A DNA stretch of 64,000 nucleotides from Lachnospiraceae bacterium (GTDB lineage: Bacteria; Bacillota; Clostridia; Lachnospirales; Lachnospiraceae). Both the position numbers and the translations under genes were made by a program. Below the pieces are notes generated by a model. The model ran no database searches, was not told where the DNA came from, and saw only the letters and a list, made by a program, of their open reading frames with translations. Location: positions 1 through 64,000 of the forward strand of contig JAFRWW010000020.1 in NCBI GenBank assembly GCA_017441585.1, read 5' to 3'. Shown in pieces: positions 43,101 to 50,559 of this stretch (within the stretch, counting starts at the first letter, position 1; each line of letters begins with the position of its first letter).

Positions 43101-45442
43101 CACAGGGCAGACCCTATGTGGTATGGCTTTGTGATTCCAATCCCGATATGGACTTTAAGGGCGGTACGTCCGATACCGGTACTGAGCAGATAAAATATGC
43201 TTACCTTGATGGCGTTGAATGGAATTATGGCGAGATCGATCCAGGCAACGTGAGCGTTACGGACATAGCCGCCGGTGAACTTTCGGGAAAGACTGTCATA
43301 GTATACGGCATTGACGAGGACAGATGTTTTGACACTACAGAAGATGTAGCCCTTTATGCGGTTTGTCCCGGTAAGGCCGGTGATAAGATAAAACTTTCCG
43401 AGGCAGGCAATGGGGCGGACAATCCGCAGTTTACCCATATCGGTGATGAGACTGTCGTGATCTGGTATGAGAAAAACGGAGAGGAAAAAACAGGTCTTAA
43501 ATACACTGCGACTTTGGATCCAGGGGATATAAAGGGTGTCCATTTTGATGATTCTTCTGCGCTTTCGCCTGATTTTAAGGTGATGGATGATAGTGCGGTG
43601 AATGATGGTGTGACCGGTACCACCCTGATCGTCAGCACTGTCGGCAGTGACGAAGCCGGGGATGTTCCCTACGGAGAATCCAACAGGGAGATATCCGCAT
43701 ATATCCTTGATGAAGCCGATCCTGCAATCCGGGAAGATGGTTACGGGGTTGATGCAGGCAGCCCTATCCGTATAAAGAATACCGGCATGGACGGCAGTGT
43801 GGATGTGGTGACCGGACTGTGGAGTGAAGATGCAGATGGTGAAAGCGATCTGATCCTGATCTACACCGAATCGAAAGTTGATTTCAAGAATGAAAAGACT
43901 TTTGATATCTCGACCTCACTTTATATGACCGACGTGGCAAACGATGAGGACATCATCATAGATGACTATGAGGTGGTGGACGTGGAGCCCGAAGATATAG
44001 AATACGGCGAAACCATTCCCCTTGAATGCACGGTCAAAAATGCCAGCTTTGAGGACATGGATGCCTTTAATGCGCAGGTTACCTATGGGGATAAGGTGCT
44101 CTTTGATGAAAAGATAGACATGGATGAAGCCCTGGAGGCAGGCGATAGCATGGATTATATGCTGGATGTAAAACTGCCTGAGAATGTAAAACTTGAGCCC
44201 GGGTCACAGCTCACGCTCACTGTCACTGCGCCTGAGGGTGAAAAGGATATAGAGATTGATACTTCCGACAATGTACAAAGATATAATGTTGGTGATACGA
44301 ATCTGGTGCTTAAGCAGGATGTGTGGGCAGACAAAAACGCCGTTTCTGTAAACTATGTGATCGAAAACACCAGTATATTTGATACGACGGGTAAGTTTGG
44401 CATATACAGGAAAAATGCGGACGGTACCGATACGCTGCTGGCTGAATCGGAAGAACTGACAATAGGGGCAAAGGACAGCCTGGAACTTTGTTTCGACGAG
44501 GATATGATCGCAGAACTTACCTCTTATGGCGATGTGATCACGGCAAAGGTCATGACCGATGCACAGGAAAGTTACACTGCCGATAATGATGATCTGTTCA
44601 GGGTGACGCAAGGCTATATAGATGAAGTAAAGGTGAGTGAGTCAAAACTGGAACTTGCCGTGGGTGAGAGCAGGGAACTTGGGGCCACGGTGGTACCCGA
44701 AAAACTTTCGGATATCGGCGTGAACTTTATGTCCATGGATGAAAGCGTAGCTGTGGTTGACAGGTATGGCAGGGTAACCGCGGTGGCAGCAGGAAGTACA
44801 ATGATCATCGCTGCCGCAAACGATGGCGGCGGCGCTTTGGCAGAGGTTGCCGTGAATGTATATAATGCGGATGTGGCAGCCCTGGGTGATACGGACGTGC
44901 TGATCCCTTATGCGGACTCAAAGGGCAGGATGAAGGGTTATCAGCTGAGCCTGTCCGAAAACAGGACATCCGCGACAGTTACCGTGGCAAAGGGAAATAA
45001 GTTTGTAATGGCAAATGCCGTCAAGGGAAGTTTTGGATATAAGGATACGGCGAATAAAAAGATAGTGGGCGTCAACAAAAAGGGCGTGGTAAAGGCAAAG
45101 AAGCCGACAGAAAATGCCGTGATCCTGTACACCGATTCAAGAACAGGTAAGACTGTGGAGGTGACGGTGCGCGTCAGGGAGATGAAATTTGAGGGCAGTA
45201 AAAATCTTAAGACGACGGTATCCTTAAATTCTGCTTTTGATCTGCAGCCCCAGCTTTTGCTTAATGCGCAGTTTAAGCCGAAGAATGAAAGGTATAAGAA
45301 TGTGGTGCCGGACTTTAAATACGATAAGGACTCAAAGGGTAACTGGCATCTGACCGGAAAGCCGGCGGGCAAGGGTTCCGTGAGCATACCCGTCTATGTG
45401 TACGGTAAAAAGTTTAACCTTAAGATAAAGGTAAAGTCATGA
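40181..45442 (+). CDS. large secreted multidomain surface protein
   Basis: This 1753-residue exported protein has a signal peptide (residues 1 to about 29) and an acidic low-complexity region (about 30-200). A DUF6273-like domain follows (about 205-400: WDCVWFGS, IKWRILEIKGNTATLMCE, WISDMDQNDNCY). Next come an InlB-type beta-grasp repeat (about 403-473, RKGYDFLGWYDKKD and LYARW), a large beta-rich region, and a propeller-like stretch with repeated VVxW/VxWxD motifs (about 820-1260). It ends with CARDB-like domains (about 1265-1370), a bacterial Ig-like Big2 domain (about 1478-1560) and a basic C-terminal beta domain. No LPxTG or SLH anchor is seen. A repeat-B copy is translated at about residues 779-796. 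Probably an adhesin or matrix protein. Confidence 0.78.
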   Translation: MKRKIRQIFCALTVISLITGSIPVSAFATAGEGNTAGSGDMMLSPDYDAAQITVLGEDGKPLSTDDEAYKNALEKYNGFFSQLDGKTFDASNNDMTDLIIDQMNEMEGIDTSDHNADDAQDEDGISAYYEEESDELSEDIVAAGDGLPENNKQDMNGDSAISEGDDASAASGDETFNTEMPAYNDTAADYSTLKNPTVKDGKSTWDCVWFGSCMKVGQTSDAGGLIKWRILEIKGNTATLMCETPFIRDMVYSGGQDKTYKNSAINKFLKGDFRTRVLTYKEKDALRIVADNNSTIIPTWDMLNDSRYGFTGKDSRKWKSDYWISDMDQNDNCYVSDGEKVRYKLEKEYIKVGGYNVTNYGDKKLGVRPVIGVDLSKKGVWSYAGTICSDGTMNEVVPSGARVIKLDATGGSLDVSTVKLDKEKNMIPYNGLPDPVRKGYDFLGWYDKKDKSEGGNRYVIRSVVPEDVDTLYARWRDEITAKSFIMKGDNMKIDLPEDHDDIPFFNRGLEFDFAGLNASFFYDKEEGTYEVGIGFDILAVKENAEERGFNPKKYFGGEAKDLEKNIMKAWEALDTARMNNISKPIKVQGEVEPAFYILGYAEGTVDDEGLMPPTSGRLCIYFECYYNGQWQTAIVFIPVTLKLRFGGNGTLSFVIEQNKDKTYNLAGEAEIIFPDIELRAGIGLAYVASVGVYGAASSVLDMRYDSDGFSGKWFLKGEAGMYATFLAVDYKKCILKTPELKIADWGDYYSKTGGVPTGGSPEYVQTEEYGVTRTGENALKDWYDGQGSPDQRSGAENEDVNGLEFEAGELSDGRVRLLGDMYNNPVPKIAQTKDAAVLVFTADDNQELTGNHTDVYYSVWDDAKREWGQPENIDVNAHDTAEFYPDIAACGDDIWAVWMDSEEKLTPAESEILDGISGEDLTDDQKEVLSKLASAMVIKAAKFDKTSGEFGEAVSLARPMDPSNLDIKPRIAYAQGRPYVVWLCDSNPDMDFKGGTSDTGTEQIKYAYLDGVEWNYGEIDPGNVSVTDIAAGELSGKTVIVYGIDEDRCFDTTEDVALYAVCPGKAGDKIKLSEAGNGADNPQFTHIGDETVVIWYEKNGEEKTGLKYTATLDPGDIKGVHFDDSSALSPDFKVMDDSAVNDGVTGTTLIVSTVGSDEAGDVPYGESNREISAYILDEADPAIREDGYGVDAGSPIRIKNTGMDGSVDVVTGLWSEDADGESDLILIYTESKVDFKNEKTFDISTSLYMTDVANDEDIIIDDYEVVDVEPEDIEYGETIPLECTVKNASFEDMDAFNAQVTYGDKVLFDEKIDMDEALEAGDSMDYMLDVKLPENVKLEPGSQLTLTVTAPEGEKDIEIDTSDNVQRYNVGDTNLVLKQDVWADKNAVSVNYVIENTSIFDTTGKFGIYRKNADGTDTLLAESEELTIGAKDSLELCFDEDMIAELTSYGDVITAKVMTDAQESYTADNDDLFRVTQGYIDEVKVSESKLELAVGESRELGATVVPEKLSDIGVNFMSMDESVAVVDRYGRVTAVAAGSTMIIAAANDGGGALAEVAVNVYNADVAALGDTDVLIPYADSKGRMKGYQLSLSENRTSATVTVAKGNKFVMANAVKGSFGYKDTANKKIVGVNKKGVVKAKKPTENAVILYTDSRTGKTVEVTVRVREMKFEGSKNLKTTVSLNSAFDLQPQLLLNAQFKPKNERYKNVVPDFKYDKDSKGNWHLTGKPAGKGSVSIPVYVYGKKFNLKIKVKS
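42515..42567 (+). repeat. repeat B, partial copy inside large secreted protein gene
   Basis: TTGAAGGACTGG...GGGCTCTCCCGAT, CAGAG, ATCGGGAGCAG. Hairpin 3 is perfect; hairpins 1 and 2 are lost. It encodes GSPDQRSGAE in the same frame as the other coding copies, in a linker between domains. Confidence 0.85.
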
Positions 45443-46219
45443 TTCCTGTGATGTGTAGGTGCAGATCTTACGGCTTCTGTTGTTTCTCACATCGTCGGCG
45501 ATGATCGGATAGACATCCCCCATTTTAATGACCTTCATGGGTATCCCGTTTGCAATGAAGCGGCGGGATGCCCCTATTTTTTTGAAATCTTCTTCAAAGG
45601 GATAGATGGTTATGAATATATCCTCTGACAGATCCCTCACATTCATGGAATAGGTTCGGGTGGTCTTTACCCCGTTTTCGTCTATATAATCCGCAGTGAA
45701 ATCCTTTAAATATCTGTAGGTGATGCCTTCCATCTCTTCTACATAGTGTACAAAGGTGAAGGAGTGCTGGCATTCTACGTCGATGAATAAGTTCTTTGCA
45801 TTACGCTCCCTGCAGTAGGTAAAGGGAGATTCTATGCCGAAGGAACTCTTGTAATCCCGCGCGCACAGTTCCTCCTTATCTTTCCCCCAGACGGCAAAGG
45901 AATAGATGGGATGCTTAGTGCGTTTGAAGTCGTCTCTTTTAAGGGCGATCTTGCCCAAGGACCCGGTCTTGCAGGGGGTCTTATAATAGTCAAAGGTCTT
46001 GCCCTTACAGAAGTCCCAGTTAAAGGTGGGCACCAGGATGGTACCTTCGTTTCCGATGATGTCGATTATCCCATCCAGGAAAACGTTCAGATCGCTGTCA
46101 TCATCGTGCGAGATACACTCATACAGCAGATTTTTCATATCCGATGCGATCCAGACCGCATCTCCTTTTTCAAGCCCGAAGAGAGCAGGCAGATCTTTTA
46201 GTTTTATGTATTCATTCAT
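45437..46219 (-). CDS. AAC(3)-fold acetyltransferase (YokD-like)
   Basis: This 260-residue protein of the aminoglycoside N3-acetyltransferase family contains GDAVWIASDMKNLLY, NEGTILVPTFNWDFCKG, the family stretch GKIALKRDDFKRTKHPIYSFAVWG, and FTFVHYVEEM in the catalytic region. Many chromosomal members have no aminoglycoside activity and modify sugars or other amines. It overlaps the 3' end of the convergent secreted-protein gene by 6 bp. Ribosome site: a weak purine stretch. Substrate unknown. Confidence 0.82.
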   Translation of the reverse strand: MNEYIKLKDLPALFGLEKGDAVWIASDMKNLLYECISHDDDSDLNVFLDGIIDIIGNEGTILVPTFNWDFCKGKTFDYYKTPCKTGSLGKIALKRDDFKRTKHPIYSFAVWGKDKEELCARDYKSSFGIESPFTYCRERNAKNLFIDVECQHSFTFVHYVEEMEGITYRYLKDFTADYIDENGVKTTRTYSMNVRDLSEDIFITIYPFEEDFKKIGASRRFIANGIPMKVIKMGDVYPIIADDVRNNRSRKICTYTSQES

Positions 46220-46230
46220 CTTTTTTATGT

Positions 46231-46425
46231 TTAGAAATATTTAGGCAGACCACTTTGTTTAAGTACTTCATTAGCCATATCACGCGACTTAATTTTATGG
46301 TCTACGGTTACATTTTTGTTGGATATAGGACTATGCCATATATCATGATCACCTTTTCCGTGACGTACAAATGTACATCCATTATTACGCAGGATTTTAA
46401 TGAGTTCTTTGTTGTAATCGGCCAT
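46231..46425 (-). CDS. hicA: HicA-type mRNA interferase toxin
   Basis: This 64-residue toxin has the double-stranded RNA-binding-like fold of HicA. The catalytic histidine lies in CTFVRHGKGDHDIWHSP (His about 27). The C-terminal VDHKIKSRDMANEVLKQSGL is family-typical. It cleaves mRNA when free. Its start overlaps the stop of the antitoxin gene by one base (TAATG), so production is coupled to the antitoxin. Confidence 0.88.
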   Translation of the reverse strand: MADYNKELIKILRNNGCTFVRHGKGDHDIWHSPISNKNVTVDHKIKSRDMANEVLKQSGLPKYF

Positions 46426-46652
46426 TAAGCGATTGCCACCTGACGCTTCTCCGTCAGAAAATCAATGCCGTCATATTTGTTAAACCCATTTAGTTCGAGC
46501 ATTTCGGGTACAGCTATCTTAATCCGTTCGATCAAGGCATCATATGATCCGGATTCGAGAGCTAAACCGATATCATCATTTATACCTAACCATACTTCGG
46601 CTTCAGAATCCCATTTAATTATTATTGGAATATTCATAAACATACCTCTCAT
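46425..46652 (-). CDS. hicB: HicB-like antitoxin (DUF1902 type)
   Basis: This 75-residue antitoxin with a partial RNase H fold begins MRGMFMNIPIIIKWDSEAEVW and includes GLALESGSYDALIERI. No DNA-binding ribbon-helix-helix is obvious, so autoregulation may differ. The gene precedes the toxin, the reverse of the common hicA-hicB order. AAAGGAG sits 7 bp before the ATG used. The open frame extends upstream to 46736 but crosses its own promoter. Confidence 0.85.
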   Translation of the reverse strand: MRGMFMNIPIIIKWDSEAEVWLGINDDIGLALESGSYDALIERIKIAVPEMLELNGFNKYDGIDFLTEKRQVAIA

Positions 46653-46711
46653 GATTTTCTCCTTTCCTGACATTGCTGACCGGAAAAGGAAATATATCAA
46701 CGTCTGGTGAC

Positions 46712-46741
46712 AGTATACCTTTTCCTGAGTCGTCATGTCAA
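46712..46741 (-). promoter_or_regulatory. hicBA promoter
   Basis: On the minus strand, TTGACA (46741-46736) and TATACT (46717-46712) are spaced 18 bp. GGTATACTGTCACC overlaps the -10 as an interrupted GGT/ACC symmetry and could be the operator. Confidence 0.7.
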
Positions 46742-46750
46742 AATTTTTTT

Positions 46751-48214
46751 CTATCTGAAGGTGAGGAAGGCGGGGATCACCACTATGACTATGACGATGA
46801 TGAGCATGATGCCCATGGGTGCCAGCAGCTTAGTGCCTGCTTCTTCGCCAAGGCGTCTGGCTGTGGATTTTCTCTCTTCAAAGGCGTCTCTTTCTTCTTC
46901 GGACAGGCTCTCCAGAAGTCCCGAGGCTCCGCGCTTCAGATTCTGGGATAAAAGTGCCCCAAGCTTTACGTATTTCTGCAGCCGGCAGCGGCTCGAAAAC
47001 CGCAGGTAGGCGTCCGCTTCTGACACTCCGCTTTCCATTTCCCTGACACAAAGTAACATTTCCTCATATGCAAAACGCTCCTTACCTTTTTGAAGTACCC
47101 TTTCATAGTCCTGGGCGATCTTGGTGAAGGCGCCTTTGATGGTCATGCCCGCTCCCAGCAGCAATACCAGCTTGGATACTATCTGCGGATAATCCGTCAT
47201 CATCTGGGCATCTCTTTTTTTAAGTTCTTTTTCCAGATCGTTTTCACCCAGTTTAAACAGGGCGGCCCCGATCAGCGCCGACAGAGCCAGGAGCAGGAGG
47301 GAATCGTTTGTCTTGTGGGCGCGATAGGTTATGTTATGGCCGTTTATCTCTGTGGGCAGTGTGATATATTCTGATGCTGCCCCCTGATGATCGTGTTCGA
47401 TTATGCTGTCCCTTATCTGCTGCGTCAGGCTTTCTTCATCATCCACAGGTGGAGGATAAACCATGGCGTTAAAACTGTGATCTGCCTGAAAGGAGTAATA
47501 GGATAAGGTGGCGGTGAGGGTAAGGGGGATGCCTTCACTTAAAATTCCCTCGGGGCGCAGATGGCCGCTTCCTGTCATGACGGAATAATCCGACAGCTCC
47601 CATTCGACGGTGACAGGATACCCCTTTAGTGAATTCATGAGGTTAAGGTCATAGCACACATATTCAAGGCTTTTATTTTTGCCCAGGATCAGGGTTTCAA
47701 GCTGTACGCAGATATCATCCATCATGGAAGCTACCTCTTCTGAAGAGTACTGCCGCTCGCCGATGGTTATGCTTTCCCCAGTTATGACAGGTTCACCGTC
47801 TGACAAAATATCAAGAGCCACGCTTTTTGTTCCGCCGCCGTAGGTGTTCCTTGTGATGGTATTTTCGGTGTTGAAGGGATCCTTGCTCATGGATGAAAGA
47901 CAGATCACAAGGGCCAGAAGATTTCCGCCGAAGATCAGCATTAATACTCTGGACAGGCGTCTTACCTGATAGCTTTTGTATAGCTTCCCGGCATCGGCGC
48001 CGGGATTGAGCATCATCAGGCTTTTTTTGAGAGTTCCTTTTTTGAACAGCCCCGGAGTATATGTATTAAGCAGTCCATACAGTCCCAGGGCCTGTTTGTG
48101 AAAGGGGATCTGCCACAGGTCATCGTGCTTTAAGTCAGGGGGCAGTTTTATTCCTGTGCATATCAGGGAGGCGAGCAGGAAGATGGCCAGGATGGATAAA
48201 TGAAGAATATACAT
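46751..48214 (-). CDS. TadC-like type II/IV pilus membrane protein
   Basis: This 487-residue protein has an N-terminal transmembrane helix and a second one near residue 105. An extracellular region follows (about 125-300), then the GspF/TadC domain with QIVSKLVLLLGAGMTIKGAF and helices at the C-terminus (APMGIMLIIVIVIVVIPAFL). The long N-terminal part is larger than in standard TadC (about 300 residues). It works with TadB as the inner-membrane platform for Tad pilus assembly. It follows tadB by 3 bp. AGAGGT is the ribosome site. Confidence 0.82.
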   Translation of the reverse strand: MYILHLSILAIFLLASLICTGIKLPPDLKHDDLWQIPFHKQALGLYGLLNTYTPGLFKKGTLKKSLMMLNPGADAGKLYKSYQVRRLSRVLMLIFGGNLLALVICLSSMSKDPFNTENTITRNTYGGGTKSVALDILSDGEPVITGESITIGERQYSSEEVASMMDDICVQLETLILGKNKSLEYVCYDLNLMNSLKGYPVTVEWELSDYSVMTGSGHLRPEGILSEGIPLTLTATLSYYSFQADHSFNAMVYPPPVDDEESLTQQIRDSIIEHDHQGAASEYITLPTEINGHNITYRAHKTNDSLLLLALSALIGAALFKLGENDLEKELKKRDAQMMTDYPQIVSKLVLLLGAGMTIKGAFTKIAQDYERVLQKGKERFAYEEMLLCVREMESGVSEADAYLRFSSRCRLQKYVKLGALLSQNLKRGASGLLESLSEEERDAFEERKSTARRLGEEAGTKLLAPMGIMLIIVIVIVVIPAFLTFR

Positions 48215-48217
48215 ATC

Positions 48218-48946
48218 TTATACCTCTATGGAAATGATCTTTTCGGACAGATATATGGCAAAGCCGTAGGCTGCAAGGCAGGCTGTCATAACGGGGATGC
48301 CGATGATATTGTGGTAGAGCGCATCCAGAAATCCGGGGGATGAGATGCTCACATAGAATATGATCATGAAGGGCACCACATTCATTATCCGTTGCTCCAT
48401 CTTTTTTGCGCTCATGAGGGTGTCTATGTCTCTGGCTACTTCTATCTTGTCCGAGATATGATACGCCGTACGTCTTATGATGGATACCATGTCGCCGCCG
48501 TTTCTTTTGGCTATGACAAAGACATCGGCAAAGTCTCTTATGTCGGCTGAGTCACTTCGATCTGCCAGATCGAAGAGTATGTCCTCCAAGGGTTCATTGA
48601 TATTGAGGCGTCCTGCGATGTTTGAAAACTCGATCACGATGGGTGCTTTTTTTCCATAGAGATTTTTTAAATCCTCGATGCTTTGTATAAAGGCGTTTTC
48701 CACGGAATAACCTGCGGACAGTGAGGAACTCACCGCCAGTATGGCGTCCTTAAACTGAAGGGCCAGTTCTTTTTTACGTTTTTGGGCGGCCCGCTTCTTT
48801 TGATATCTGATGTAGGCAGGCATGGCAAACATGAGCAGGATGAAGGCGATAAAGCTTCTGTAAAACAGATAGGCTATGAGGGAGGCCAGCCCTGTTCCTG
48901 TCAGGATGTATAAGCACATTTCCCTTATATTTGTCTTTTGTTTCAT
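48218..48946 (-). CDS. TadB-like type II secretion F family protein
   Basis: This 242-residue inner-membrane platform protein has N-terminal helices (about residues 11-45), a cytoplasmic GspF domain (FKDAILAVSSSLSAGYSVENAF, FADVFVIAKRNGGDMVSII) and C-terminal helices. It partners with the CpaF ATPase and TadC. Ribosome site GAGGAGG; 4-bp overlap with cpaF. Slightly shorter than typical TadB (about 300). Confidence 0.87.
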   Translation of the reverse strand: MKQKTNIREMCLYILTGTGLASLIAYLFYRSFIAFILLMFAMPAYIRYQKKRAAQKRKKELALQFKDAILAVSSSLSAGYSVENAFIQSIEDLKNLYGKKAPIVIEFSNIAGRLNINEPLEDILFDLADRSDSADIRDFADVFVIAKRNGGDMVSIIRRTAYHISDKIEVARDIDTLMSAKKMEQRIMNVVPFMIIFYVSISSPGFLDALYHNIIGIPVMTACLAAYGFAIYLSEKIISIEV

Positions 48947-50160
48947 GCCAGTCCTCCTCTTTTTAGTTTTTCCGTGTTTTTAAGTTCTCCGACCTTTGTA
49001 AAGCTTCCATGTATCTTTCCGTTACTTTCGCCCTCCTCCTTAAAAGTGTAGAGGGTGTGAAGCTGTATCTGTCCGTCCTTCATTTCGTCCATTTCACAGA
49101 TCTGTAGTACTCTGCGGCTTTTGTCCCTAAGGCGTCCCAGGTGTACCAGTATGTCTATTCCGGAGGATATCTGACGGCGTATGGCATCCAGGGGCAATTC
49201 TATGCCCATCAGCACCATGGTCTCCAGCCTGGCCATCATATCCCGGGCCGAATTGGCATGCCCCGTGGACAGGGAGCCGTCGTGTCCAGTATTCATGGCA
49301 CTTAAAAGATCCAGGGCTTCGCCGCCTCTGACCTCGCCCACTATGATGCGGTCAGGGCGCATTCTCAGGGAGGATTTTATGAGATCCCTTATGGTGACGG
49401 GATCGCAGCCTTCCACATTTGCGTTCCTGGTTTCCAGCCGCACCAGGTTTTCCACCCCCAGAATCTGCAGCTCGGCCGAGTCCTCTATGGTGATGACCCT
49501 CTCGTCCTTCGGTATAAAGTTTGAAAGGGCATTTAAGAAGGTGGTCTTGCCTGAGCCGGTGCCGCCGGAGATGAAGATGTTATAGCCGCAGACGACCAGC
49601 TTTTGCAGAAAATCCACGGCCTCCTTTGTGATGGCGCCAAAGGAGATCAGATCATCCATGGTTATGGGATGCTCCGGGAATCGTCTTATGGTCAGGATGG
49701 GGCCGTTTAAGGCCACGGGATTTAAGACCACATTTACGCGGGAACCGTTTTGAAGACGGGCGTCCACTATGGGAGAACTCTCATTTACCACGCGGTTGCA
49801 CTTGGCCACGATCTGCTGGATCACGTCCAGGAGCTTTGCGGCGGATTCAAAGGAGCGGTCCCATTTGAAAAGCCGCCCTTCCTTTTCTATAAAGATGTTG
49901 TCGGGACCGTTTATCATGATCTCTGTTACCGTGTTGTCATCCACCAGCTCCTGCAGGATGTCCAGTTTCCTGATGGAATAAAAGATCTCGGTGCGCAGTT
50001 TTACCCTGTCGGATATTTTGATATATCCGGTCTTGCTCTTTCTGATTATGAGTTCGTCGATAAGCTCCTCCACTTCGTCATCCGATACCTCACGGGAAAA
50101 ATCGATCCGGGAACGGATGTCTTCGTAAAGCTGCTCTTTGACCTTGGCATATGTATCCAT
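48943..50160 (-). CDS. cpaF: CpaF/TadA secretion ATPase
   Basis: This 405-residue hexameric ATPase powers Tad pilus or secretion. It has an N-terminal helical region (1-75), then VTEIMINGPDNIFIE, the conserved SSPIVDARLQNGSRVNVV, Walker A SGGTGSGKT (about residues 198-206), an Asp box VITIEDSAELQI, Walker B RPDRIIVGEVRGGEALDLL and the His box TGHDGSLSTGHANS. Ribosome site GGAGG 6 bp from the ATG. First gene of the operon, driven by the consensus promoter at 50284-50313. Confidence 0.93.
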   Translation of the reverse strand: MDTYAKVKEQLYEDIRSRIDFSREVSDDEVEELIDELIIRKSKTGYIKISDRVKLRTEIFYSIRKLDILQELVDDNTVTEIMINGPDNIFIEKEGRLFKWDRSFESAAKLLDVIQQIVAKCNRVVNESSPIVDARLQNGSRVNVVLNPVALNGPILTIRRFPEHPITMDDLISFGAITKEAVDFLQKLVVCGYNIFISGGTGSGKTTFLNALSNFIPKDERVITIEDSAELQILGVENLVRLETRNANVEGCDPVTIRDLIKSSLRMRPDRIIVGEVRGGEALDLLSAMNTGHDGSLSTGHANSARDMMARLETMVLMGIELPLDAIRRQISSGIDILVHLGRLRDKSRRVLQICEMDEMKDGQIQLHTLYTFKEEGESNGKIHGSFTKVGELKNTEKLKRGGLA

Positions 50161-50194
50161 GCAAACCTCCGAAAAAGTGTCCAGTTTTATGTTA

Positions 50195-50255
50195 TATGTA
50201 ATTGTAAGATGGGAAATTAGCCGTCGGTTCCTGTGATGCCACGATCACAGGCAAC
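50195..50255 (-). promoter_or_regulatory. structured 5' leader of the Tad operon
   Basis: In the predicted 115-nt leader, CCTGTGAT (50251-50244) pairs with ATCACAGG (50237-50230) around a 6-nt loop. It is enclosed by TCGGT/ACCGA, leaving a one-sided bulge CATCTGTTG. It matches no riboswitch I can name and could bind a regulator. Confidence 0.45.
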
Positions 50256-50283
50256 AGATGACCGATTTCGAAATGATGACCAG

Positions 50284-50313
50284 ATTATAAGCCAGGGCGA
50301 TGTTGAATGTCAA
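50284..50313 (-). promoter_or_regulatory. consensus promoter of the Tad operon
   Basis: On the minus strand, TTGACA (50313-50308) and TATAAT (50289-50284) are spaced 18 bp. Its -35 box shares a base with the -35 box of the opposite promoter at 50303-50331. Confidence 0.85.
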
Positions 50314-50331
50314 TAGAATTTTTTGTATAAT
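50303..50331 (+). promoter_or_regulatory. promoter of the HD-GYP/hybrid kinase operon
   Basis: TTGAAT (50303-50308) and TATAAT (50326-50331) are spaced 17 bp, divergent from and overlapping the Tad promoter. The transcript leader of about 220 nt contains the repeat element at 50393-50533. Confidence 0.75.
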
Positions 50332-50392
50332 ATATTCACGTTTTACGGAGTAAAGATATCAGGATCGATAGTGTAAAGAATTATGTGAAAAA

Positions 50393-50533
50393 GATCCTTC
50401 GGCTAAAGCCTCGGGATATCCTAAGGAATCCACCGCAAGCGGGTCTACGCTTCGCTTCGGTCCGCGCTGATCAAACGTCCACCGGACGTTTAGCGCCCCT
50501 TAGGATGAAAATCGAGGGGTTGCGAAGCAACAG
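50393..50533 (+). repeat. cloverleaf-like repeat element with repeat-A arm
   Basis: A repeat-A arm (GATCCTTCGGCTAAAGCCTC, 50393-50412) leads into an inverted repeat ATCCTAAGG (50418-50426) / CCTTAGGAT (50498-50506). This encloses a CCGC/GCGG hairpin and a strong hairpin GCGCT..AAACGTCC-ACC-GGACGTTT-AGCGC (about 50464-50496). GTTGCGAAGCAAC follows at 50520-50532, shared with the element after ylbF. The rest of the 50161-50559 gap holds the two promoters and the Tad leader. Confidence 0.7.
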
Positions 50534-50559
50534 GAAGAACCTTAGAGGGAGTTTTGGTT

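Noticed and set aside
50195..50276. c-di-GMP (GEMM) riboswitch upstream of cpaF
   Set aside because: The conserved GEMM core and tetraloop receptor are not present. Only a generic two-helix leader is supported.
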